The notes below the pieces were generated by a model that saw only the letters and a list, made by a program, of their open reading frames with translations, did not search any database and was not told where the DNA came from. A program made the translations under genes and the position numbers. This document shows, in pieces, positions 10,768 through 20,606 of a stretch of DNA of 64,000 nucleotides; within the stretch, counting starts at the first letter, position 1, and each line of letters starts with the position of its first letter. The stretch comes from Heliocidaris erythrogramma (taxonomy: Eukaryota > Echinodermata > Echinoidea > Camarodonta > Echinometridae), in assembly GCA_025617745.1 (NCBI GenBank), contig CM046858.1, positions 50,847,925 to 50,911,924 on the forward strand, in the 5' to 3' direction.

Positions 10768-11940
10768 GCCTGGTAGGAACGGGGGGTCCCCATGCACCCT
10801 ATGAACACATTTTTTTAACATGCTTTTTTGTATTCCTTGGAGTGTCTAGTTAATGATTTTTTTTGTTCCCAAATCAAAAACGTGTCCCATGGGGGTCGTT
10901 GGCGGCCATTTTGTCGGCCATCTTGGATTTTCAATAAAAATCCTTCATTTCCATAACTTTTGAACTACACAACATGCAGGGATAAATAAAGCATTTTTTT
11001 CAGAGTAAATGTGGCAAGAGGAATCGATTGAGAATGTTATTTTTTATGATTAAAGCAAGTTGAATACATGAAAAGTAAAAACAAATATGAAAAATTTGAT
11101 AATTTACTTTAAAATACTGGAAAAATATCAACATATATATTTCAAGTATACACAACAAACTGTAAATGAGTAGAAAGTAACTAGGGCCTAAATACTAAAA
11201 TAATTCAATAAAATATGGAAACTTCAATTTCAAGCTAGTCTAATTGTGGTTGCTTTTATTGTCATTATATTCTTCTCTATTGATATTGATTAAAAATATT
11301 CATAATATTTCAGTGACACCTTCAGATTGAGCAATAAGTCGGCTCCAATGCAGCCCATATTCCTTCTAATGGAAGCTGCATTCCTGGTGGGCGTTTTCTA
11401 AATATGTTCGTAAAGTTTAATACGCACGACTTTACATACTACTAGAACACCTTCTTATGTGCTAAGTCAGCTGCATAGGGATATGGCATTCAACACAAGG
11501 AATGGTCACCAGTCGTTCGTAAAGTCGTGCGTAACTTACGATCAGCTTTATGAAACACCCGCCAGGATTGCTCAATGCATTGTGTAGAGATGTTTTGAAT
11601 CAGGGCTTGATTAAGCCTGTACGGACTACGCAAATGAGTACAAAGTGTCAACTATCGTACGTGAGAGGTTCACGCTATGCACAATACGCGAATGGCGTGA
11701 ACTTATGCATATGAGGAAGAAATTTGATTTCATTAACATAATGGAAAGAATGTCTAAATTAATAAAATTATAGACTATTCGATTGTGAACTAACTGATGG
11801 GAACCGTTTATATTTCATCATATTAAAATATTCTTAGCATCGTACTTATAATCATTCAATGCGTGCATAAAGTTTAACAATAAATATTGATCCAAATGCT
11901 ATTTTTCTAATATATTCTAGTCTATTTTCTCTTTCAGGTG
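10768..11940 (+). repeat. Left inverted arm of the foldback element
   Basis: This arm pairs with 12834-13999. Its inner end is TATTTTCTCTTTCAG followed by GT, a good 3' splice-site context, so transcripts entering from the left could splice into the centre. No open frame of note lies in the arm itself. Confidence 0.85.
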
Positions 11941-11964
11941 GAGTGCTTAGAGTAGAATTAGATA

Positions 11965-12022
11965 GAAGTAGCCAGAAGTATATACAAGTAGCTAGAAGTA
12001 GCTAGAAGTAGCTAGAACTGTA
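11965..12022. repeat. TAGAAGTAGC microrepeat
   Basis: About five imperfect copies of TAGAAGTAGC lie just inside the left arm, before the coding-like centre. They look like local slippage and belong to the element's interior. Confidence 0.7.
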
Positions 12023-12078
12023 AGGTGATAGATAGCAAACTAACACTCATAATAATAGTGTGATGGTCGAGGATAATA

Positions 12079-12825
12079 ATGCCAACGTCAAAGAAACTCA
12101 AATGTGATAATGATGGTGGTTTAAAAGAACTGAGGAAGCGTCCTCCTGTAAATTGCATTTTACATGTGAGTGACATCCAGCATCTGGAGTTCATACCTCT
12201 CTGTGAAGTCAAAGGATCTCCCACTGGCAAGCTAAGTCAGCTGCATAGTATTCGTGACAAACGAATCAGTGAACCTCATTATTTGCCCTATCGCATGGAT
12301 GATGTATGCAAGCGCATTCCAGATAGTCTTGATGGTGCAAATTTGGGCAGGGTGAAGTAGTGCAGATGACATCGCTTTGTCGCATCTATATCCAAGAATT
12401 GAAAACAAACGGCTTTCCCAATCCTGAGTACAGAAGTGAGAAGCTGATGGCCCGACTTGACAAGCATGATATTCATGAGAGCATCGCCTTTGTTAATGTC
12501 AATCCAGGCGACAAAGGCTTTATCACCTATAACCTGGTCTACAGTGCCAATATCTCTGTCGCAGATGCGGTGGCGTATGCATACAAACTGGGATCTAAAG
12601 TATGAGGATGTGGCCTCGCTGCTTCGCGGTATAATTCAGCGGGCGTTCAGTGAGTCGACGTCACTTCCCTGGCCTCCTACAGCTGAAGATCTTGAGGTTA
12701 ATTCACCAGATGATCTCCTCCCGCCTGACCTCGTGAAGTTCCTGAACTTTGTCATATCTGGTGATGCAGATGTGGAGAAGAGTGAAAAGATCAGACGTGT
12801 CGTGGTGTCCATAGGCCAGGTATGA
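12079..12825 (+). pseudogene. Broken exon-like coding segment inside the foldback element, unknown family
   Basis: Three consecutive plus-strand frames look like one protein with breaks. The first (from 12079) begins MPTSKKLK and includes YRMDDVCKRIPDSLDG, ending at a stop at 12358. The second (12360-12605) includes NGFPNPEYRSEKLMARL and VADAVAYAYKLGSK. The third (to 12825) includes YEDVASLLRGIIQRAF, LPWPPTAEDLE and RRVVVSIGQ. A deletion or frame change lies near 12358 and a one-base slip near 12600. The last frame ends at a CAG followed by GTATGAG, a good splice donor (12819-12825). I recall similar strings in multicopy uncharacterised proteins of marine invertebrates, but I cannot name the family or its role. 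Confidence 0.5.
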
Positions 12826-12833
12826 GTTTCACT

Positions 12834-13999
12834 GAACCTGAAAGAGAAAATAGACTAGAATATATTAGAAAAATAGCATTTGGATCAATATTTATTGTTA
12901 AACTTTATGCACGTATTGAATAATTATAAGTACGATGCTAAGAATATTTTAATATGATGAAATATAAATGGTTCCCATCAGTTAGTTCACAATCGAATAG
13001 TCTATAATTTTATTAATTTAGACAATCTTTCCATTATGTTAATGAAATCAAATTTCTTCCTCATATGCATAAGTTCACGCCATTCGCGTATTGTGCATAG
13101 CGTGAACCTCTCACGTACGATAGTTGACACTTTGTACTCATTTGCGTAGTCCGTACAGGTTTAATCAAGCCCTGATTCAAAACATCTCTACACAATGCAC
13201 TGAGCAATCCTGGCGGGTGTTTCATAAAGCTGATCGTAAGTTACGCACGACTTTACGAACGACTGGTGACCCTTCCTTGTGTTGAATGCCATATCCCTAT
13301 GCAGCTGACTTAGCACATAAGAAGGTGTTCTAGTAGCATGTAAAGTCGTGCGTATTAAACTTTACGAACATATTTAGAAAACGCCCACCAGGAATGCAAC
13401 TTCCATTAGAAGGAATATGGGCTGCATTGGAGCCGACTTATTGCTCAATCTGAAGGTGTCACTGAAATATTATGAATAATCAATATCAATAGAGAAGAAT
13501 ATAATGACAATAAAAGCAACCACAATTAAACTAGCTTGAAATTGAAGTTTCCATATGTTATTGAATTATTTTAGTAATTAGGCCCTAGTTATTTTTTACT
13601 CATTTACAGTTTGTTGTCTATACTTGAAATATATATGTTGATATTTTTCCAGAATTTTAAAGTAAATTATCAAATTTTTCATATTTTTTTTTACTTTTCA
13701 TGTATTCAACTTGCTTTAATCATAAAAATAACCTTCTCAATCGATTCCTCTTGCCACATTTACTCTGAAAAAATGCTTTATTTATCCCTGTATGTTGTGT
13801 AGTTCAAAAGTTATGGAAATGAAGGATTTTTATTGAAAATCCAAGATGGCCGACAAAATGGCCGCCAACGACCCCCATGGGACACGTTTTTGATTTGGGA
13901 ACAAAAAAAATCATTAACTAGACACTCCAAGAAATACAAAAAAGCATGTTAAAAAAATGTGTTCATGGGGTGCATGGGGACCCCCCATTCCTACCAGAC
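12834..13999 (-). repeat. Right inverted arm of the foldback element
   Basis: This is the inverse copy of 10768-11940. It differs by scattered substitutions and a few short indels, such as the length of a T run near 13690. The high similarity suggests recent formation or gene conversion between the arms. Confidence 0.85.
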
Positions 14000-14001
14000 T
14001 A

Positions 14002-14398
14002 TTTCATTTTTTGCTTAAAGACAGAAATACTAACAGAACTGGTTACAGTAGAGTTCAAAGAATTCCATAACTTTGGTCCTGTACAGATCAGTGTTTTCTG
14101 TGCAAACATTGTCCTTGCATGGGGGATATGAAGAGCAGTAGCATTTCTTGTTGAATAATTATGAATTTGGTTGTTCCAGTGAAACAGTTTGGTCAATGTC
14201 AGGGGCAAAATTCCTGTATGAAAATTATACATGAGTGACCCTAATTGGAGAAGATAAACATCTTCTAGCTTCAAAATATTATGTTCATAAAAAAGAGGGG
14301 ACGTATGGGCTCGAAAGTCAGTATTGCAAACAGCTTTTATAGCTCTCTTTTGAACCAAATATGATTTATTTAATTGTCTCTTGACCTCAACATATACC
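14002..14398 (-). pseudogene. C-terminal LINE ORF2 fragment
   Basis: The minus-strand frame includes LVQKRAIKAVCN, HTSPLFYEHNILKLEDVYLLQ, a GPKLWNSLN motif and VFKQKMK. This is the order seen downstream of the RT domain in CR1/L2-like LINEs (LQKRALR..., HT.PLF..L.IL.L.D, G...WN.LP, FK..LK). The RT core is missing, and the fragment is cut at 14002 by the foldback element. Confidence 0.75.
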
Positions 14399-14750
14399 CT
14401 AGACTAGAGCTACAGCAGCAGGCTAAACATTTGTACATGGTGCTTTGCACTAAAAGTAACAATGTTTTACACTAAATGCGGGAAAAATTCAGAAACTCCA
14501 CAAAACTAATTTGTATCATTTTTTGCTTTAAATATTGATACTCAAGACAAATATTAACCTAAAAAATCACGAGTCAAGTCGGAAAACACTCTTCCATTGC
14601 TTTGCAGTACACCATTTAACACAGGTATAGCACTGGTATATACATTGTAGCTACTATACACAAGTCATGTCTCATGGTTTACTATTGCACATTACACACG
14701 TACGTATATTGAGAATCTACACATACACATGCAGGATAATTGAAATATCA
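14399..14750. other. AT-rich stretch, nothing recognised
   Basis: No open frame or repeat that I can identify lies between the LINE fragment and the tandem block that begins near 14750. Confidence 0.5.
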
Positions 14751-15750
14751 ATTTGGCGGGAATTCCCATAATCATTGACCATCCTTGGGTGGAGTTCGCG
14801 GCACGCTGCATACGCAAGTAATCTGCGTAACTTCATTGTACATCACATACAAAAATGAGCGTAATCAATAAACAACACACTGAACTGTTATTCTAATGAT
14901 TCAAAAGCCTTTTTATACAATTCTTAATTTTAAAATTGACCGACCTTTGGTGGAGTTCATGGCACGCTGAATTGTAGCCGTTTCCCTCTCGTACGCAGAA
15001 AATAGGCTTACATTCTCTGTGGATGACATGCAAAAATAAGCATAATCATTAATACATATCTTAATTTAAAATTAACATGAAAAACCTATATGTATTGTAT
15101 CTTACCGCCATAATCTTTGACCGTCCTTTGGCACACTGAATTGTAGTCGTTTTCCTCTCGTACGCAGGAAATATAAGGGCTAGAGATAGGCCTGAATATT
15201 GCTTCTTTTCTGCCATGAAACATGAAATCACTTCAGGTACAACACAATCAACTGTTATTCTAATAATTCGAAAGCCTTTTTAATTGTTACATATCTTAAT
15301 TTTAAAACTAAGATGAAAAACCTACATGTATTGTATCTTACCACCATAATCTTTGACCGTCCTTTGGTGGAGTGCATGGCACACTCGTTTTCATCTCGTA
15401 CGCAAGAAATCTGCGTAACTTCATTGTACATCACACGCAAAAATGAGCGTAATCAATGCAGGCATCAGTGTATGACATGTCAATGAAATACAGAAAACAG
15501 TTGTTGGAAATTATAAACAGCTGCCAAAATATGAGGGACATGCCACCACAGCTACGGTCCAACATCAGAGTTCTGGGGAAGATGAGGGCTAGAGTTAGGC
15601 CTGAATATTGCTTCTTTTCAGCCATTAAACATGAAATCACTTCAGGTACAACACAATCAACTGTTATTCTAATAATTCAAAAGCCTTTTTAATGAATACA
15701 TATCTTAATTTTAAAATTAACATGCAATACCTACATGTATTGTATCTTGA
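14750..15750 (+). repeat. Imperfect tandem repeats of 200-400 bp
   Basis: A module containing CATAATCTTTGACCGTCCTT, then GGAGTTCATGGCACGCTGAA or a variant, then CTCTCGTACGCA, then ACTTCATTGTACATCACA, then ATTCTAATAATTCAAAAGCC occurs whole or in part at about 14770, 14940, 15110 and 15345. The second half, with TTAATTTTAAAATTAACATG, recurs at 14925, 15060, 15295 and 15705. The units vary in length because pieces are missing. Confidence 0.75.
15461..15645 (+). CDS. Exon-like segment, unknown protein
   Basis: After AATGCAG, which resembles a splice acceptor, the frame reads ASVYDMSMKYRKQLLEII, continues through PPQLRSNIRVLGKMRARV and PEYCFFSAIKHEITS, and ends at a CAG/GTACAA donor-like site at 15645. 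Codon usage looks coding, with no stop. A shorter copy of the last third lies at 15170-15237 inside the same tandem block. I do not recognise the family, and no neighbouring exon was found, so this may be an isolated duplicated exon or a relic. Confidence 0.4.
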
Positions 15751-15759
15751 CGGGGGCAT

Positions 15760-16316
15760 CTCGTTTTTCCGAAGGTTCGTTTTTCCGAAGGTTCGTATTT
15801 CCGAAGGTTCGTATTTCCGAAACACTAATTTCCCATGCCTGGGGGTTCATAATTCCGAAAATGAAAAAGGGTTCGTAATGCCGAACATTTGTTGCATTAT
15901 TCCGAAGGTTCGTTATTCCGAAGGTTCGTTTATCCGACGGTTCGTTTATCCGAAGGTTCATAATTCCGAAAATGAAATGGGGTTCATATTTCCGAAGGTT
16001 CGTATTTCCGAAAATGAAAAAGGGCTCATAATTCCGAAGGTTCGTATTTCCGAAAATGAAAAAGGGTTCGTATTTCCGAAAATGAAAAAGGGTTCGTATT
16101 TCCGAAAATGAAATAAGGTTCGTATTTCCGAAAATGAAAAAGGGTTCGTATTTCCGAAAATGAAATAGGGTTCGTATTTCCGAAAATGAAAAAGGGTTCG
16201 TATTTCCGAAAATGAAATAAGGTTCGTATTTCCGAAAATGAAAAAGGGTTCGTATTTCCGAAAATGAAATAGGGTTCGTATTTCCGAAAAATGAAATAGG
16301 GTTCATAATTCCTGGA
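15760..16316 (+). repeat. 26-bp minisatellite, TTCGTATTTCCGAA core
   Basis: About twenty copies of a 26-bp unit are present (GGTTCGTATTTCCGAAAATG plus an A-rich tail). Spacing is regular from about 16041 onward, with shorter and more variable units at the left. Each unit has an internal short inverted repeat, TTCG/CGAA. The long minus-strand open frame across it (220 codons) exists only because the repeat lacks stops in that direction. Confidence 0.92.
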
Positions 16317-17577
16317 AAAAAAGCAAATTCATCAGGAGCAGAGGTGTAGCAATGGGGGGGGGGGGGGAGGGAACGCCCCCACCCCTCCCTCATCGGATGG
16401 CGAAAAAATAAGAAAAAAAGAAAGAAAATGGAATAGGAAAGAAGACAAATGATTAATGGTTTTACTCATAAATACGAACCTACCATTTTTCATTGACATT
16501 TATTATATGACCTTCAAATGTTACGTAACACCATACCCGGGAATACACACACATTTTGTATCAAAAGATACATTACACTCTAAAGCCCTTTAAAACTATC
16601 AGCGGTGGGGGGGGGCGCTAATTGCCCTCCAGTCCTATTTGGATTAAAGGAATGTGAAAGAAAGATGAGTCTCGTCCGGGTCTGAGATACAAAACTGTAT
16701 TTGGGCAGCCATGTTCATCATTAATCTCATCTCAAAGTTCTTCTTTCTTCATCCTGTCGCTTTCTCTTTGTTTTCCTTTCGCTTTTTTTTCTTATAATCT
16801 ATTTACTCCCATATGCATATACGAATTTCAGTGTTGAAAAAATCGGAATTAGGTTTTCTGTTTTCTTTCCTTTTTTCTTCTTTTTCTCTCTTTTTTCCCT
16901 TCTAACCTCTAATGAATCTTTTCACCTTTTTCTTTTCTCCTTTCTCTTCCCTCTCCCTCCTTTTTGCCCACATAGTGGCGCATATACTGACAGCAGTGTT
17001 GAATATGAAAGGGGGAGTGACATCCCAACACCCCACCCCTGCCCCAACCCATTTTAGCAAGGCCCATGATAGGGGTGGGGTAGGAAAATTTATATATCTT
17101 ATTATAAGTCATAAGCCTCATCATGTGATCTCACATTGTGCAGTACGCAGTTATCTTTATAAAGTTCATATAATGGAACTTAATACAATAAATACGTGTA
17201 TTTGGGGGCCTCGTGTTTGAAACCAAGTTTCTCGAAGTGACTTAAAACCGTCGTTCCACTGTTTGCTTACTTTATACAAACATAAATTATCGAGTAATCG
17301 CAGATATAGGTTAACTATAATTTTTATAATTACAGGGGCCGCATAACTCCTTTTTTTAAGTAGGGGGGGGGGGGGCTGACACATCTTTCCCGAAAATCCA
17401 CCATTATGTTTCTACATTTTCTAAATTTTATGAGCGAGCGAAGAGAGCGAGGAAAGAATTAACCTACAATTTTATTTTGTCAAAGAAATACACAAGAAAA
17501 GTTTATGTACATGATCACCTCCTATACTTGATATGATGCACCACGCGTTACCCCGGGTAGCGTTGTACCCGAGGTTA
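16317..17577. other. AT-rich and pyrimidine-rich stretch without a gene
   Basis: It contains poly-G runs at about 16355 and 17366 and a T/C-rich tract at 16730-16960. No coding exon is supported. Confidence 0.55.
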
Positions 17578-17772
17578 CATAGTGTCCCTGTATTAAAGAG
17601 TTGCGACATGGACGTCTCACTTTTCTGGAAACAAAATGCCGTTCGAATTCTTTCTATTGAGAACACCCAGGTGCTCATCGGAATTGAATAGAAATGTTAT
17701 GTAATAGTGGAAACAAAATGGCGTTCAAATCCCCAGTTGTCGCAACTCTTTAATTCATACAGGGACACTATG
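17578..17772. mobile_element. 195-bp inverted-repeat element (MITE)
   Basis: The ends are inverted copies. CATAGTGTCCCTGTATTAAA, then GAGTTGCGACA on the left, mirrors the right end with a four-base insertion (GAAT). The inner part (GGAAACAAAATG followed by GCGTTC or CCGTTC) is also inverted. There is no coding capacity. The target duplication is not clear, and the superfamily is unassigned. Confidence 0.7.
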
Positions 17773-18857
17773 GTACGGATTTCGGGCAGTTTGCAACACG
17801 AATATGTGTATATTTGCTGAACGAGGCATCCAAGAAAAGTTTAAGTTTTACGAACGAAATAGAAAAAAGGACACTTTATCATCTTTAAATGCTATCAACA
17901 AAAGACACTTACAAACATTATTCTAAGAAGTATATTTGTGCACCTTAATATTTTACCTGAAATGATATATCTTAACACTCGCATTTTTACGTATAAGTTA
18001 CCGATCAGGAAAATTACCCAGTTTATCACCTATTATATCACAATATATAACTAAAAAGAGCAAAATAGGAGGTAAAGATCAGAATCCAGAACTTTAGTAA
18101 CTCCCAGTGTGGGTGATAGCAGGTGCGGTGGAGCGTCTTTCAAAATGGGTGGGGGCACCAACAAAAGGGGCACTTTGGGGGCAAAGGGTGAAAAAATTGC
18201 GGGAAATGCCACTTTGAGCTGAGACAATAGTATATTGCTTTTGTTGGTGTCCCCACCCATTAATACACTATCGAATATCATTTTCGACACATTATTGTTT
18301 ATGTCTTAGCATGGTTCTAGATGAAAAAGAAAAAAAAAGAAAAAAAAATATTTTACAGTTGAGTGCAATGATCTGATTATTCATATTGAAGATATTTTGA
18401 ATAACAGCGATTTTCCTAATATGATAAAAAGACAATGGTAAATGCGAGGGGGCGTAGCCAGCGAGCTTAAAAAATGTTAGAAAGAAATTGTCCTTCTTCC
18501 TGTTTTGATGTAAGGGCACTGCTCATTCTTGTATAACTGCCCCCTGCTCCACTGCCTCTCATTATGCTGATATCAGTAGGGGATCGGAATCTATTATAGG
18601 AAGCCTCTCTGAGCTAGGTAGGCCTATGTGGTTCTTTTGTGGACTTTAGGGCTCAATTTGTAAGCGACATCGGAGTATATACGTACAATATATTAAATAT
18701 ATATATAGGTATATAGGTATAGGGCACTTATCACAAGACAAAAAGGGCACTTATCAATAGCAGTGACTCCTTTATGAACTCTCTGTAATATTATGTTGTT
18801 GTTTTTATTGCTGTTGTTGTTTTGGGGACCGGAGGGGAGGGCTTGTAGAGTCATCTA

Positions 18858-19009
18858 CAGAGCCATATTACAGACTTCGGCCAACTCGGTTTATTTGGGC
18901 ACAACATGGCGTATATTCCTTTGTTTAGTGCTTGCCTAACAAAGCAACAAGCGTCATATTGCTACCTACATGGAGCCGAGTCGGCCAAACTCTGTAATAG
19001 ATGGCTCTG
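18858..19009. mobile_element. 152-bp inverted-repeat element (MITE)
   Basis: The left end CAGAGCCATATTACAGACTT and the right end, read inversely as CAGAGCCATCTATTACAGAG, are inverted copies. The similarity goes on through GGCCAACTCGG/GGCCGACTCGG. The centre includes ACAACATGGCGTATATTCC. There is no open frame. Confidence 0.65.
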
Positions 19010-20289
19010 AGGGCTAGGGAAGCAGGACGCCCCCACCTTATTTTTAGTTTACACTTTTCATAGTATACTTTTTAAATCACAATTTATGTTCACGAAGTAA
19101 TTACATCTTAAAGATAATAAAGTGTCAATGTTTGGCTCGCTGGAATCCAGCAGCGTGGTGCCCGAACATCCTTTTATTTTGGGAAGCGAGATGGTCGGCT
19201 AAAATCATTATTCTATAGACAATATCTCCTTTTTTTTTACTTGCTCACTAGCGCGTAAGATTTAGAAACGGAATAGTTTGGGACAGGGAACGCCCTTCAT
19301 TAGGGCGAGTGAAGTGCCCAAATATTCCATATTCGGCAGTAGGGTTCAGTAATATTATTCATGGCTCATTATTACATGTTCTATATTTGTCTTTTGATGG
19401 CGAAATTGCATTTCCATTACAATAAAAAAGGGTTTTATGTTTTTTCTAACTCGCTTCGCTCGCTTGCAAATTGTACGAACGGGGAGTATGATATTCTGTC
19501 AAGAGGCATCAGCTCCCCCTTTCAAAAACATTACGTGACCATTTTCTGCTTGTAAAGATCTACTTGGAACTTTGGTGTGTCTCATTTTCCAAAGCGGTAT
19601 ATACATTATATATATAACTTCAAGCCAATTTCGTTGTAAGAAATTTAATCCGGAATCCGATCATTCACTTTCTTCAATACATCAGTATGTATTTTAATCG
19701 CCGAAGTAATATCATTTTATGAGAAATGAAACATGTATTCCTGAGGCGCTCGCTCTTCACGCTCGCTCACAAATATTGGTTATTATAATAGGAACAATTA
19801 TAATAATGATAATAATATTAATAATAATAACAATAATGATGATAATAATAATAATTATAATAATAATATTTGATTTAGCATGTTTAGGCAAAGGGATTGT
19901 CCATATTAAACAAAATAAATTATGAAATTGCTACCATACCGTATGTAATAATCTTCAGGATTGAGGACACATTAATAACCTGAAGAAGAAGACATAATAT
20001 CAGGCGCCTGGCATCTCGTCATAATTTCAACCTGCACGAGAAGCTGAGGTGTCTCTTTCTAGCTCTAGTTCTAGCTCTGCACTGCCGCCGCGCCCGGGAG
20101 CTAGACGGGCGGTGTACCGGCGCAGGCCAGAGCCTAGCCGCTAGCGATCGACGTCTCCACCTAGCTCGCATCATCCAGCAAATTTTCGATGCTCCCACAC
20201 AATGGCCATACTGTAGGCTGCGCCACAGTACTCTTACATAGTATAGTACAGGTACAGCGGTAACAGCAAATATGTCAAGAAGATTATAT
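19010..20289. other. AT-rich stretch with simple repeats and a CpG-rich patch
   Basis: It has AAT/GAT-type simple sequence at 19790-19870 and a CpG-rich patch at about 20080-20165 (GCCGCCGCGCCCGGG and nearby). No exon was recognised. The CpG patch might be a promoter or part of a repeat; I cannot tell which. Confidence 0.5.
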
Positions 20290-20405
20290 CCGAGGATAGA
20301 CCAAGGATCCTATGTCAATAGTGACGAGAGGCGTCTCTGTACCAGGTTGAACCTTGGATACTGCTTCTAACTATCCTAGGATTTTAACGGGATATTTTGT
20401 GGATC
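20290..20405 (+). repeat. Dispersed repeat, copy of 1203-1330
   Basis: It shares GTCAATAGTGACGAGAGG and GATATTTTGTGGATC with the inverted copy near the left edge. It lies directly left of the SINE and may be part of the same composite. Confidence 0.6.
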
Positions 20406-20439
20406 AGGTGGCATGCAAGCCAGGCTATCAGATGACGCT

Positions 20440-20606
20440 CACGGCTTAGTTAACACCCGACCAAGGTTCCCATCACTCATGAGTAAAAAAAAAGCGAGCG
20501 GATAAAATGCCTTGCCCAAGGACATAAACACCAGACATAGTAGGGTTCAAACCCGCGACCCTCAGATCCAAAGAGGAGAACCCCAATCCACTACACCACA
20601 GCGCAT
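20440..20606 (-). mobile_element. tRNA-derived SINE
   Basis: On the minus strand the head reads GCTGTGGTGTAGTGG, which contains an A-box-like TGGTGTAGTGG (20588-20598). It is followed about 35 bases on by GGTTTGAACCC, a B-box (20543-20553). Both are internal RNA polymerase III promoter elements of tRNA-derived SINEs. The body has CCTTGGGCAAGGCATTTTAT, a string common in tRNA-derived SINEs of animals. The cloverleaf is too degenerate to be a working tRNA. Confidence 0.75.

Larger units (their letters stand above)
10768..13999. mobile_element. 3.2-kb foldback element with 1.17-kb inverted arms and TA target duplication
   Basis: The left arm (10768-11940) and right arm (12834-13999) are inverted copies with only scattered differences. 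For example, the 39 bases next to the centre are the same in both arms, and I judge overall identity as high by eye. The ends read GCCTGGTAGGAA and, from the other side, GTCTGGTAGGAA. Both are flanked by TA (10766-10767 and 14000-14001), as in Tc1/mariner-like and other TA-targeting transposons. The 0.9-kb centre has exon-like coding sequence but no transposase. The element would be mobilised only in trans. It has inserted into the 3' part of a LINE. Confidence 0.85.

Noticed and set aside
15731-16393. 220-codon minus-strand frame
   Set aside because: Translation of the 26-bp minisatellite, which has no stop codons in that direction.
20540-20606. Functional tRNA gene on the minus strand
   Set aside because: A and B boxes are present but the cloverleaf stems do not pair well and a SINE body follows; better as a tRNA-derived SINE.
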